Of a DNA stretch of 64,000 nt, positions 32,877 to 45,497 are shown piece after piece. Under the pieces are notes generated by a model. That model was given only the letters and a program-made list of their open reading frames with translations. It was not told the DNA's origin and did no database searches. The position numbers were made by a program, and so were the translations under genes. The DNA comes from Manihot esculenta (taxonomy: Eukaryota; Streptophyta; Magnoliopsida; Malpighiales; Euphorbiaceae). Where the stretch lies: NCBI RefSeq assembly GCF_001659605.2, contig NC_035168.2, positions 8,612,058 through 8,676,057 on the forward strand. The letters run 5' to 3'. Each line of letters opens with the position of its first letter. Positions within the stretch are counted from its first letter, which is position 1.

Positions 32877-33694
32877 GTTAACTAGATTATATATTAATAA
32901 AATATAATTTGATAAAATTAAAAATAAAATAAAATAAATTAATTGTAAATATTTTTAAAAAATACTATTAAGTTAAACTACATCATCTTAAACTACGTCA
33001 TCTTAGATACTACATAATTTATATAAAATTACGTAATTTTGCTATAACAAAATAAAAAAAAACTAAATACATTTGTAATATATAAAAAAAATGATAAAAA
33101 CCCGTTTAGTCGGAGTTTATTACAATAAAATTTTTAGAAGTTTTATTGAAAATTTATCTTTTTTTTCTTCAACTTCTTTTAAGAGTTTGAAAATTGTAAT
33201 AGAAAAGCTATATTATATTTAGTTATTTAGTGTCTTGATATATTTTAGATGAAAATATTATATAATATTATGGATATTTGATATTATTTTGATTTTGAAA
33301 TGTGAGACTTGTTAGTTTAATATAAATAATATTAGTATTTGATATTACAAAACAATCGTTCAAAATAAGCCATAAGCTGTCACCAAAAGATAAAGTTACA
33401 TGGCAAAAGTATGATAAACCAATACGCGGTCCCACTCGAGAAAAGGAAGACCCGGTCCCACCCAAGAAAGTGCTCTATTCCATGAATCCTAAAGATTATA
33501 GTCGCAAACACAAAAGAGAAAGAGGGTTTTTATACAGTGGCGTAGTCGACAAAGTCTTTAATATGAACTAAAAAATAAGGTCACCATTATGTTCAAGGGA
33601 AGGCAAAACGATACAAACAAATAAATCGTACCACGTAATCAAGAAAACAAAACGCCACCTTCGAATTTGAAGAATCAAAGACCAGCGAGGTCTC

Positions 33695-34226
33695 TGATGA
33701 TATATAACAATCACCTAAAGTAAGTCATGACCTATTATCACGAGATAGGTCTATGTGGTAAGGATCAGGTAAACAGGAAGTGCAGTCTATCCCGAAGGAA
33801 GGAAAATCCAAACTTCATAACACCCGATGCATCATCAAGACTCGCCCTTTCCTCGAATGGGCGAGTCTCGGCATAAAGTTGCCAATAATATGCATGGTTT
33901 AGCCTATATCCATTACACCTATAATTGCGGGATTGCCAACTTGTTAGCTGACAATATCTCTTATCAAACAGCCGACCACATAATTGCTGGATTATTGAAA
34001 AATTTTATATTCATCACCACATTCTTACAATATACAAAGAGAAGGATTACCGAGGCAAATGTATGTTATTCTCTCACACAAACACTCTAAACAATTCATT
34101 ATATTCATTCTCTTCTCTAATATTTTGATTTGAGCGTCCACCTCATATTCTCTTATTTGTAGATTCTAACCAATCACAACGTAGTTCTATTATGACCACT
34201 TCATTAATCTAATCGTTGCAACATCA
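33695..34226 (+). repeat. Tat LTR, array copy 3
   Basis: 532 bp, TGATGATATATAAC to CAACATCA, with the same GGGCGAGTCTCGGCAT core as copy 1. Confidence 0.75.
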
Positions 34227-34762
34227 AGAATATAAATTATTAAAATCAATTATATATATGTGTATATGTATTTGTAATTATTATATATATATATTTGTTA
34301 CCTAGATTATATATTACTAAAATATAATTTGATAAAATTAAAAATAAAATAAAATAAAATAATTATAATTATTTTAAAAAAATACTATTAATCTAAATTA
34401 CATAATTTTAGATACTACGTAATTTATATAAAATTATGTAATTTTACTATAATAAAATAAAAAGAATTAAATACATTTGTAATACATCAAGGAAATAATA
34501 AAAACTCGTTTAGTTTGGAGTTTATTACAATAAAATTTTTAAAAGTTTTATTTGAAATTTGTCTTTCTTTTTTGTTCTTCTTTTAAGAGTTTAAAAATTA
34601 TAATAGAAAGATTATATTATATTAAGTTATTTAATTTATATTAAGTTATTTAATGACATGATATGTTTTAGTTAGAAATATTATATAATATTATGGATAT
34701 TTGATATTATTTTGATTTTGGAATGTGATATTTGTTAATTTGATATAAATAATATTAGTATT

Positions 34763-35299
34763 TGATGTTACAAAACAATCGTCTCAAATAAGTTATGGAC
34801 AGTCACAAAAAATTAGAGTTACGTGGCAATAGTCTGATAAACTGATATAGGGTCCTACCCGAGAAAAGTAAGATCCAAACATCGTTGCACCTAGTTCTTC
34901 GTCAAGACTTGCTCTCGCTTGAAGAGGTCGAATCTTCACATAAAGTTACCGTTAGCAGATGTAATCCAACAGTTTCCCATTACGCATGGAATCACGAGAT
35001 CTCTGACCGATTAGTCAGTGAGATCTCTTATCAATTAATCGGTCACATTATTACCGTATTTATAGAAAATATTATAATTAATTCAATCTTGTTAAAATAT
35101 AAAAGCTAACAATCAGATCATTGAGATAAATGTATGTAATTCTTATATAACTACTCTTGAATTTTAAGCTATTATTTACATTTGTATTATTTTTTAGTTT
35201 ACTAATTTGAGCGTCGAAATGGCTACTGCATACGCCAATTACCTTTTTTTTTTTTTATAAAATTGACCAATCATAATATAATTTTATTTCGGTACATCA
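34763..35299 (+). repeat. Tat LTR, diverged terminal copy
   Basis: TGATGTTACAAAAC to GGTACATCA. Its second half is closer to the LTR fragment at 546-833 than to copies 1-3, so two LTR subfamilies meet in this array. Confidence 0.65.
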
Positions 35300-35773
35300 G
35301 TATTAAAAATATTTAATTATTTTATTTAATTTTATATTTTATTATAAAAACCGAATATTATAGCAAAATTAAAATAAAAAAAAATCGATATTAAAATCGA
35401 TATTAGGGTCAAAACGAAATAAAAAACACATGAAACCTTACCAAAATCAATTTTAAAATTTAATTTTAATTCTGATTTTAAAAATCGACTTTCCATTCCA
35501 ATTTTGATTTTGAAACCATAGGCCAATCAAAATCGCACACCCCTAAAAACATTGTAACATAAAACAAACAGTCATTACAGGTCTGACTGAAAATTTCCTG
35601 ATCCACCATAAAACAAACCTACTTTTGTTTATTTGATTTTTCGTGGACCAGATCTGACTGACAATTTCCTTCAAATCAAGTCATTACACCAACCGGTCAC
35701 CAACGGAAAAACCAAACAAATACCTTTCGAAGCAAACTTTTTAAGCAGAGAGAGAGAGAGAGAAGCAGCAAAG

Positions 35774-38700
35774 ATGGTGATGGATAGGGTTTCCGCATTA
35801 TTGTTGAGTGTCTTGGTTCTGGGTTGTGGGTATTGTTTTGATTTGGGTCATGGCAGACAGTTGAATTTACTAAGGATGAGGATTCCTGGAGACCCTAGCG
35901 ATTGCAAGGGCTTTCAAAACAGCGTGGAGATTGAAAGCCTCGCGAGATTTGCTGTTCAAGAACACAATAAGAAACAGGTTTTTTTTTTTTGGATCAGTTT
36001 TACTGGTTTTGGAGATCAACTGTGATGGTGATTTCAGGAGAATCCATAGGAATTAATTGCAAATTTTCTTTTCTTTTGAACAAAAGTCTCCAATACTGTA
36101 CTTGGTGTATATTTTCTTAGCTGCTTAATCTCAATTACACAATAAAATCATGTTCACATGGCTTTAGCTGTTTCTTTGACATCTCTTTTGCTGACAATTA
36201 CTGGGTTTATTCACTAATAAAAGATTTTAAGAAAATGAACAATGGGACTGGCAGAGTTCTTGAACCTTTGTCTTCTTGCAATCTTAAATTTTCTTCCCTT
36301 TCAGTTGTGTGTGTGCGTGTATATATGTGTAGAGAGAGAAGGTGACTTCTCTGCAACCTCTCTGCAATGCAGGGAATATTGCTAATCTCATCCCTCCCTT
36401 CTATATAGATATATATATATATATATTTCCTGCAATGTCCTGATATTTCTGTTGATGCTGGATCACTGCAGAATGCTCTTCTTGAGTTTGTGAGGGTGCT
36501 GAAGGTCAAAGAACAAGTAGTTGCTGGTAAGTTATACTATCTTACTCTGGAAGCAATTGATGTTGGTCATAAGAAGTGGTATGAAGCTAAAGTATGGGTG
36601 AAGCCATGGACGAACTTCAAACAGTTGGAGGAATTCAAACATGCTGAAAGTGATCTTTCCTTTACACCTTCAGACCTTGGTGTGATACAAGGTAATGGGC
36701 TAACCTTAGTGCATCTGCATCATACAATTATGCTGAATAGTTTGTATATATGGTACTTCCATATTGGTGTTACCTTTACTATAGGCGACCCTAGTTCTTT
36801 GCATTAAGAACTGTGATGAACATAATAAACTTCTTATTTATGTTGAGAGGATTTTTTTTGTTCTTGATAGTAATTTATTCATTATTTTAATGAAATGCAC
36901 TCTTAATTAACATAGATATGGGTAAGCATTGCTTTTCCATATTTTTAATGCCAAGATGTGCCTGTTATAATAAGTAGAACATATTCCCTGAGTTTGCTGG
37001 TCATTTTGCTGTTTACTTAATGAAATCCTTTATTTGAGCTTACTTAATGAAATCCTTTATTTGAGCTATTATAAGAAATGCTTGTCTCCTACCCATTTAA
37101 AATTCATGGTAAATTATAATGGATATGGCATGCCTGTATCCAAATTTGAGCCTTTTTTTGAAGGATTTTCCCAGCAGATGATTATGTTTTCTGAAATGCC
37201 TTGATTCATGTTTGTAATTGTTTTGTGATTGTTTTTGGATTGATTATTGAATGTAACCATCTCTTTGCTGTTCAATTATTATATCAGTAGATCATTTATG
37301 CTTCTAATTTTGGTACCAATGAATATGGACTCTGAGAAATTTAAAAAGCATAAGGAGTCTTGATTTGATAAGTGAAAAGAAATGTTTTATTATCTTAGGT
37401 AATATAAATTGCTATTTGTAATTCACCTTCTGTCTTCTTCCTTTTGATGTTATTTCATCAAATTTCTTATTGTGATGGATTATAGTTGATGGCACAAGAT
37501 GCTTTATTAAAATTTGATATTCTCTAATTCTCTTTTTAGTGAATGGCATAATCGTCTGAGAAAATAATAAAATCTTGAGGAAAGCTTTAGCTGCTTAAAT
37601 TTCTTTATAAACTTTGCAAATTCTCTTATTTTATTCAAAGTGAAAGAATGCAAATTAAAATATGATGTTGGTAAATAGTTGCAAATTGGTTATTTGAGTT
37701 TCTTTTTTTCTCATATGACACAACATGTTAGTTGTTCATGTAATGAGATGCATTATGGGGCTTTTGATTTCCATGAAATATTTATGGTTTGTTTTTCTAT
37801 TTCTTTTTCTTTTTTTTTTTTTCCAAATATGTCTTAGATATTCAATGAGAAAAAGACAAAGAAGAAAATAAACTAAAAGCTCATTTCTAGCAGACAAAAT
37901 CTATAGAACAAAAACCAATATGGATGAAAACTATGGTATCTTGACTTCACTTGAACAAAGCCAATTCGACTTATTTGTTATATAATCCACCTTTAGTTCT
38001 TAATTATGTAATTAACATTAATCTATTACTACTATTTGAAAGCTAGAATTATGGGCACTATTACTGCTTCCATTTTTTAGTTTTTCATAGATAGGATAAT
38101 GTTTTAAGTTTTGTTTTAGTATAGATTTTGACCACTTTTAAACATGACTAAGCTGCCAAGCCCAGTGTTGACACGTTAGATACTAGGCTTATTAGTCACT
38201 GTAGTGAATAGGCATTGAAAATTGTAGTGGATCTGGTCCCACTTTATTTTTTGTGTGGGCATTGCTTACTCCAAAGATTTGGTATATAGTGGAAGGAAAC
38301 TAACTGGAGTAGGAAAGAGATACTTTTAGTTTTGTGATGAAATTAATTTGAGAGCCGCAAATTGCACATATTAAATAGGGGCAAATTTTATTTATTTCAT
38401 GAGGTTTGTCAATGTTTACTAGTTAGTCCTTTTATTTTCAAACCAAACTAGTGACTCCCTGCATTTTAATTTTGTTAACAAATTCATCTCTTTGTTAAAA
38501 ATTCACTGTTGTGTTGTAATGTTGGTGTTAAATTTAGCTCAAAGGGGAGAATTTTCTATGACCCATGTAAGGAGTACATCACCTCTTTTCCAAACCGATG
38601 TGGGATTCATCACCCCCTTTAGCAAACCGACACCCCCTCACACTCAGGACCACAGACCACATTGGAGCGTAATACATTTATGGGAGGCTCTGATACCATA

Positions 38701-41700
38701 TTAAATTTGAGTAAGGTGTAACTCACCCCAAAAGCTAGTTCAAAGGGAATGATTGCCTATAACCCATATAAGAGGCACATCATCTCTTTCTCAAACCGAT
38801 GTGGAATTCAACAGTTAGAAAATGGGTTAGGTCTGACTCACCCCAAAAGCTAGCTCAAAGAAGGATTACCTATAACCCATATAAGGGGACACGTCACCTC
38901 TTTCTCAAACTGACGTGGGATTCAACAGTTGGAAAAAAAGAACTATAGTACCCTCCCTATTGCCTCCCTTGGCTCACTTGTCCTTTTCCAGTGTATTCTC
39001 TCTAACGTTGTTCTCTCCCTTTTGTTCTCTTTCTGATTATTCTATCTTCCTCTCTTCTTTGTTCCTTGTTCCCCTCTTATTCCTCTAGTTTTACTATAGT
39101 TATTGAAGGAGTAAGGTGCACTTAGGCGCAAAGCAATCCTGACTGAGGCCTATGCATAGGTGCTCGTTTGGATGAGGTTAAGTGCAAAAAATTGAAATTT
39201 AATATATAGAAAGTTTACCAATTTGTATAGTTCTATTTAACTAAGCTTGTCAAAATTACTAATATCCAAAATATTAATAAGTATGGAGAAGTACATAATT
39301 AGCTATGAAATTAGCACATACAAAATACAAGAGTAGGTAGCATGTTTAAAAAGTCTGAAGTCATGTACATCTTGCTCACCTATTCAACAAATAAGACTAT
39401 CAAATTGATCTAATAGCAGGTTACCATATGCTGCACAAGTAAGTTAAAACTTATTGTTTTTATTAGTTATTTATTTTAATTCGAATTATATATATATATA
39501 TTTATTTATTTTACCTTTTTTATGTCATTGTAGCAGCTTCATAATAGGAGTTAGTAGCAACCATATGCATGCTTGTAAAAGCAAATAAAAGAGATAATTA
39601 CTATAAGATCCCTAGATTTTTTAGAAAATTTATTTGCTCGTTTTTATTTCAAAGTCACTCAATTAAAATATTGTAAAATTAAACTCTTTAGTTTTTCTGC
39701 CAAAGAAACTAAAAAATTTGATTTTATAAAATATAAGGATGTTTTAATCAAGTGATTTTGAAATAGGGATGAACTAGTGAAGTTTCTAAAATTTCAAGGA
39801 CCTAATAGTAATTCTTCCCAAATAAAAAGATAATGTTAAAAGAAGTTGCCAAAGTGGAAAAGGCCAAAGAATTTTTTATTTTAATTTTTAAATTCCAAAT
39901 TATTAAGGAAGTCATTGGACAAATTAGAAAATAAAAACGATAACTGTCTGGGTGGGTTTGGGAAGGGGGAGAGGGAGGAGGATTTTTAACTTGAAAAAAC
40001 CTAAGTGAATGAGAGAGAGAGAAGAGAAGTAAAGCACAAGAAAAAGAGTGGGAAAGAAAAAGTACCTAGAGACGAAAAACAGTAATAGGAGGTATTGAGG
40101 AAGAAACACAAACAATTGCAAATTTTAATCTTTTCATCTTTTTCTCTTTTCCTTCAATGACAACCATTTTGATTGGAAAAATTATATTTGGTCAAAATAA
40201 AAAATAAAAAAAAATAAAAAAAAATAAAAAAATAAAAACATAAATTTACATAGTCGATGCACCCCTAAGGATCACACTTTAGGACTCCTCAGTGATGTTG
40301 TTGCTTGCCTTTTGCCTTGAGAGGCATTGAGTTTTGTGCCTAGCCCTCCTTATGCCTTAACCACTTTTAACAACAATAGGTAATACTCACAATCCTTACT
40401 CTATTATGATCTCGTCACGGATTGCATCATTGGATGATTAATAAAGTATGAGCTAATTGGAGGGAGCTCTTAACACTACAGATTCATTAATAAGACAAAG
40501 TTTTAAATCTCAATGTGGTTACAATTAATTTACTTGTTTTATTGAATAAGAGATACTCTCCTTATATACTAGACGTTCATATAATTATAATACTTCTAAT
40601 TAGAGAAAAGTCTAATTCAAACAATTATTATATAAGAAACTATTAAGATAACATAAATCTAATAACAAACTATCAAGATAAGATAATGGAAATAAAATTG
40701 CAAATTATTTATTGCGAATAAAATAGTCTTAGATGATTGACTTATTCAAAATTTAAATTGTGTTGAAAAATGGAATTGATCTATCAATTATCCATAATAT
40801 CATTTCCTGCTGCTCGAAAAAGAGTTTGTCCTTAAGCTCAAAGCTCAAAGGTAGGATATACAATTTGAAAATAATTGATTCCCATGTGACTCCAGATTTA
40901 GAACAACTTTGCCAATTGATTAATACTTTCCAAACCTAGGTGTTTGGATCAAAGGCAATAACTCTATGCCCCTTATCATGATACTCTTTCATGCTACTTG
41001 TGGTTGCTGCAAGTGTATCTACATTTTACTTGAAACTAAATAACATTCTTTTAATTCATTTACTACTTCCACCCTTCTAGATCTTGAAATGTACGATAAC
41101 AATTGGTCATCTATGGAAAGTCGAGTTTGAGATATCGAGGCACCACGTCATTCTGTCTCTCAATAGCTTGTTGATAAAATGTTTGTTGACTACTATTCAT
41201 TCTATCTTGGTTTTGGTCGTCCCCTATTTAAGGGTCGAACTATTTTAGAAATTTATTGATCTAAGTTCCAAATTGCATCGAATCATTGCTTAAAAGAATT
41301 CAACTTTTCTTCTAAATTTGTTAAATCACTCATGACTACTAGCTTTGTTACCAAATGGTTATGATCCTAGGTCAAGGATCATATTACGGGACCACTAATG
41401 GAGAATGAGCTCATCAGAAGAAGCGCTTAATATCTGAGAGTCTTAAATTTCAATGTGATTATAATTAACCTGTATATTTTATTGAATAAATTAGTGGAGG
41501 TTCATTCAATCATAGTACTAAGAAATTACAAGAAATTATTAGATAAATAAAACTACTAAAATAAGATAATAGAGATAAGAAATTACAAGATAAATGTAAT
41601 CTTATCGTTGCATATAAAATATAATCTTAGTTGATAGGCTTCTTCAAAATTTGGGCTCTATCAAAGAATGGATTTGGTCTATTCGTTATTTAAGACACTC

Positions 41701-43243
41701 TCACCTCTCTCTCTCTCTCTTCCCCACGCATTACCACTTTCTTCCTTTGGCTATGTCCTTCCTCTTTATTCTCTATAATTCTACTTTATTGCTAACGGAG
41801 TAATAACTAATATTTTATATGTTAAATCCAAAAGGCAGAAGCAATTTACATAATGCATGCTTATTCACATAGATTCCTTTTCCTCACGAGTCAAAATTAA
41901 AATCATAGAACAAAAAATGCTAAAATTTTAGATAGACAACGATTCCAAAATTTATTTCAAAATCAACAAACTCAAAATCTGAAAAACAAATCCAATTTGA
42001 AGAGAAGACATACACTCCCTCGCATATCTCCTTCTCCACCCTCCAAAATTCAGCATTTCCTTTGGCCCCACCCCTGCGGCTGCGAAAAAAGGTGAAGAAT
42101 ACAAAATCCTTCACCCCCTTTGCCTTTCCACGTGTTACCACTCACCATTCAAGTCTCTGACTTTTACTCTAGAACTGAAAAAATGGCCCAACAGTGTTTC
42201 GATGAACTGTGACAGAAGATTGGGTTTTAGTATATATAGTGTTTATTGTTCTTATAAGTAAGAGCTTTTTTCTTTTTCTCCACAACATATGCATAGAAAG
42301 ATTTTAATGTGTCAGGCAAAGCTAGAATGCAAGAAAGAAATGGTGATATTTTTTTTTTAGATAAAGTTTAAATGCGTGTTAATTTACAATCATGAGGTCA
42401 CCTTCCTTTTTTTACCCCATTTTGAGTTGAAGCTTTTTGCGCATCATCTCTTTCTGAAGAAGAGGAAATAGTTGACTTCCTAGCTTAATGTTACATATAG
42501 AAGGAGGAAATATATAAATAAGGGGGAAGAATGGTATCTCAACAATAAATTTGGAATAGAGGGAAAAATAGTTGAGATGTGTGGAAGGAAATGAGTTTGA
42601 TTTGTTAGAGCTGTTCATAGTTAGTTTGTGAAATGGGGGGAAAAGTTGTTGAGAGCAGTTACTGTTTTGGAGGGAATTGTTATAAAGGGGCTGTATGCTG
42701 TAGAGTCTATTGAAGGGATCATTCAGCAATTTTAATGAAATATCCCATCTATTCTTCTCTCAACTCTATCTTTCTACTCTGTTTCTCTTCTCTTCTACTT
42801 GTTCTATTATTCCTTTCTCTATCTCTCTTTCTCTAGTACTATAACTGCTCTGTTAGGGTTTCATATCCTCATACTTTATCTGCAGTGTTCGGTGAGCATA
42901 GGCCTAAAAATATTTGTTTGTGTCCTAATAGGCCAATGTTGTAATCATCATTCCTCTGGAAACATGGTCAAAACTACTTGTTACATAGGCCCATTGATAA
43001 TTTTGACTTTGAATATAACATTTAGCTTTAAGGGTATTTGAAAGATTAGTAGCCATAAGTTAGGCACTTCAGCAACCAGACGATCATGGACAAGGATGGC
43101 AAGTAATGCCAACAAAAGATACTGAGGTCCGAGATGCAGCAAATCATGCTGTTAAGTTTATCCAACTTGTCACCATACGAACTCATACAGATCCTTATAG
43201 CAAAAGCCAAGATTGGCATTTCGTAGTTTGCAAAGCGCTATAA
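35774..43243 (+). CDS. Phytocystatin (cysteine protease inhibitor), C-terminal extension damaged
   Basis: Three exons: 35774-35977, 36472-36691 and 43080-43243, each bounded by GT/AG, giving 195 residues. The product would inhibit papain-like cysteine proteases. Residues 1-26 look like a signal peptide ([20 protein letters not shown]). The plant cystatin signature is at 55-66 ([11 protein letters not shown]), QVVAG at 83-87 and the second-loop PW at 113-114. The first intron splits the usual position after NKKQ. The N-terminal GlyGly expected before the signature is not present ([13 protein letters not shown] instead). Exon 3 starts like a type-II extension ([19 protein letters not shown]), then leaves frame after KFIQ. 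The real family sequence ([14 protein letters not shown]) continues in another frame, so the extension is broken. Intron 2 is about 6.4 kb of transposon-rich DNA. Function of the inhibitor domain is likely; expression is unknown. Confidence 0.85.
36409..36426. repeat. AT microsatellite in cystatin intron 1
   Basis: Short ATATAT tract about 45 bases before the exon 2 acceptor (CACTGCAG at 36464-36471). Confidence 0.8.
38515..38940 (-). mobile_element. TRIM-like element remnant in cystatin intron 2
   Basis: On the minus strand, LTR-like blocks start TGTTGAATCCCACRTCRG and end near AATTTAA. One is followed by TGGTATCAGAGCC (plus 38686-38698), a tRNA-iMet primer-binding site. About 100 bases on, another LTR-like block ends at AAATTTAACA (near 38527). 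Two LTR-like blocks lie upstream in tandem (about 38705-38830 and 38831-38937). Terminal repeats of about 100-120 bp, almost no interior and no coding capacity are TRIM features. Confidence 0.65.
40385..41712 (-). mobile_element. Possible small nonautonomous LTR element in cystatin intron 2
   Basis: Two diverged direct repeats (about 40400-40800 and 41360-41712) share TTATGATC at the start, then (C/T)TTAA(A/T)(T/C)TCAATGTG, then TTTTATTGAATAA, AAGATAA and a CTTAGATGATTGAC/CTTAGTTGATAGGC stretch. They enclose about 550 bases. On the minus strand TTTGGTAACAAAGC sits just inside the right repeat where a primer-binding site would be. There is no coding capacity and I could not fix the exact ends. 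Confidence 0.4.
42240..42900 (+). other. Possible LTR-like promoter remnant in cystatin intron 2
   Basis: TATATAAATAAGGGGG at about 42511, then CTGTATGCTGTAGAG, then a TTCAGCAATTTTAATGAAA stretch before a long CT-rich tract look like the TATA, R and U5 of a Ty1/copia LTR. No partner repeat or TSD was identified. Confidence 0.3.
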
Positions 43244-43328
43244 TTCTCACATGGGATGATACTTGTCATTGATCAGTATCCAAATTTGGAAGGCTTTTCT
43301 AATGAGCTTGCTTGATATGGTTATGCAG

Positions 43329-43437
43329 GTAACTAAAGACACTGCTAAAATTTGATCTGCTTCTGAAAGTGAGGAGAGGAATTAAAGAAGAAAATTTGGG
43401 GGTTGAAGTAACTAGATGCTATAGTATGTTATAAAGG
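43329..43437 (+). pseudogene. Relic exon 4 of the phytocystatin C-terminal domain
   Basis: After a TATGCAG acceptor, VTKDTAK in one frame and FDLLLKVRRGIKEEN then LGVEVTRC in the next reproduce the cystatin-like C-terminal domain of type-II phytocystatins. A 1-base frame change lies in the run AAAATTT (about 43347). It lies downstream of the stop at 43241-43243 and is not translated by the reading proposed here. Confidence 0.65.
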
Positions 43438-43440
43438 TGT

Positions 43441-44999
43441 GGCTTGCTCTTCCTACCTGGTACATTATATTTGTCATATAGAACAGATAAAGACATGACT
43501 TGATTATGCTTGCTTTGATGTTTTGATCTGTAAATATTGATGCCCGAGGGGTATTTCTCATATGAATTGCCATATAAATCACATGTATATATGTCATTGA
43601 CTGTAATAAAAGTAACTTGTGTTGTTATGTTTGTTGGCTCGGTGTTTTCGGAGTTTGGTTTAGAATGGTTTATGAGAATTTTCAAACTAAAGTAAATGTT
43701 AAATTTAGGCCTTGTTTGGTTTAAAATCTCCTACTTTCTGGAATTTACTTATTGGGAAGAATGGTATAATTATGTTTGGTAAACAAATTAATTTTTTAGA
43801 AATTAAAATTATTTTTGAATGATAAAAGTCAATAAGATCCGTAATATGATTTTAAATGTAATAAATTAAGAGGTGAATTGGTAAATTCAATATAATTTAA
43901 ATAGGAATTGCAACTTACGAGAGAAATAATTATTAGAAAGTTAATTTAAAATGTGAATCAAATAAGAGAAATTTTTAAACTTCCTTGATTTACTTACTTC
44001 AGACTAAACAATTAAACTAAAATTTTATTAGTTTAATTATAAAATTAAATTAACTAAACTAAAATAATATGGGTTTGTTTGATTATTAAAATAGTGGTAC
44101 TAAATAATCAGATTTATTTAAAATATCTACTGAAATTGTCAAAACATGTTTGTTTGCACTAAATAATGAAGACCCCCATGCCTTGTTCAGTAGTTCATGC
44201 GTGGTGCACCAGAAATTATGTCTTGTTATTTGATGAATACAATTCCACTTGCTATAAGCATGGTTTTCTCAGTTTTATACCCAATTTCTAAATTTAAGTT
44301 TCTATTTTTCTAAATCTGAAAATTGTATAAAAGTTTGTTTATGAAAAATATTTTTTTCAAAAAATATTTTTTATATTTTTTTGCTATTTGAAATATTTAA
44401 AAAAATTAGTTAATAAAAAATATTTTTTCAGGAGAAATTTTAAATTATTTTAAAGAAAATAATTTTTTATTTTAAAAAATTATTTTTCACATTTTAAAAA
44501 TATTATTAAAATTTTTATATATAAATTTAGTAATACATTTCATTTTTAAAATTAAAATTAAAATTAAATAATAAATATTTTTTTTAAAAAAAATTTTAAT
44601 AGATATTTTTCGCAAATAAATACAGGTTGAGTTTGTTGTTGGTCTTCCAAATTCAGGAATTGCAGTACCGACTCTTCCGTAACCCATCTGCTGGCCTTTA
44701 GGTGTGTCCTCTTCCCTTTACAATTCATAACAAGTTTCTCATAAGCCACAAGCCATCACATTCTCACTATCCAGAAGTTCCCTTCCACAAGCTGCTCTTT
44801 TTTAATTTATTTTTTTTATAAATTATTTTTACATTTAACTCCATTAGGCTATTATCTAATTTTCTATTAAATATATGTTTAAACTGATCAGCATAAATTC
44901 CTTAAATATATATTATTTTTTAATCCTTAAATTTTATCAAAATTAACACTTGTTTCTCATTACTTAAAAATAAATTAACCTTTACATTTTAACTTTATC

Positions 45000-45052
<53 letters not shown>

Positions 45053-45497
45053 TTCATGAAAATACTTTAATTTGATGGAGTTAAAATATAAAATTTAAAA
45101 TATTAAATTTTAAAAATAAAAGGATATGTGTGTTAATTTTAACATAAATGTAAAAGTAATATTACAATTTTTTTCTTATAAAAAAAACATCATTTTAGCG
45201 AAGCAGTTTTGTTTGATAATTAGAGTTAGTCAAAGATTGGAACAAAGATATGAAAACATGTCAATTTCACGTGTATACCCGAAGGCTGCAAATTTACTGC
45301 AATCAACAGAAGTATTACAAATAAGAGATTTGTTCACTAGAAATTTTTTTTAAAAAAAAAATCCATATCACATTAGTAAATTTGTCCTCTTTATTTGGGT
45401 TTTGGCTAGTAGGTTCAACTCTTTTAAGTTCCAAAATGCAAAGTGGTAACCAAAATGCAAAGCCTACCACAACTGGAGTAACACAAGCATTACCAAA
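43441..45497. other. Intergenic, AT-rich
   Basis: No gene recognised. GGCCTTGTTTGGTTT at about 43708 looks like the end of a small DNA transposon but I could not pair it with an opposite end. An (AT)n tract of 45 bases lies at 45004-45048. Confidence 0.4.
45004..45048. repeat. (AT)n microsatellite
   Basis: Uninterrupted TA dinucleotide run of 45 bases. Confidence 0.95.

Larger units (their letters stand above)
30750..35299 (+). repeat. Tandem array of Tat LTR units, period about 1.4 kb
   Basis: LTR starts lie at 30956, 32291 and 33695. A second LTR-like start (TGAT(G/A)TTACAAAACAATCG) lies at 31935, 33340 and 34763, spaced 1405 and 1423 bases. Each unit has four parts: a short LTR start, a copy of the element's last 200 internal bases, a full LTR, and an AT-rich spacer. 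The spacer shares AACTAGATTATATATTA, AAAATATAATTTGATAAAAT and a late GAAAATATTATATAATATT. Copies differ by many substitutions. No genes lie inside; small open frames at 33827 and 34885 are within LTRs. Confidence 0.8.

Noticed and set aside
33827..35109. Small ORFs of 74-87 codons in the array
   Set aside because: They lie within LTR copies, are not conserved between copies and show no domain.
36490..36807. Independent ORF starting [13 protein letters not shown]
   Set aside because: It is cystatin exon 2 read from an internal Met and then into intron 2; the frame continues correctly from exon 1.
42799..43041. Plus-strand 80-codon ORF just before cystatin exon 3
   Set aside because: Low-complexity hydrophobic translation of a CT-rich intron region with no recognisable family.
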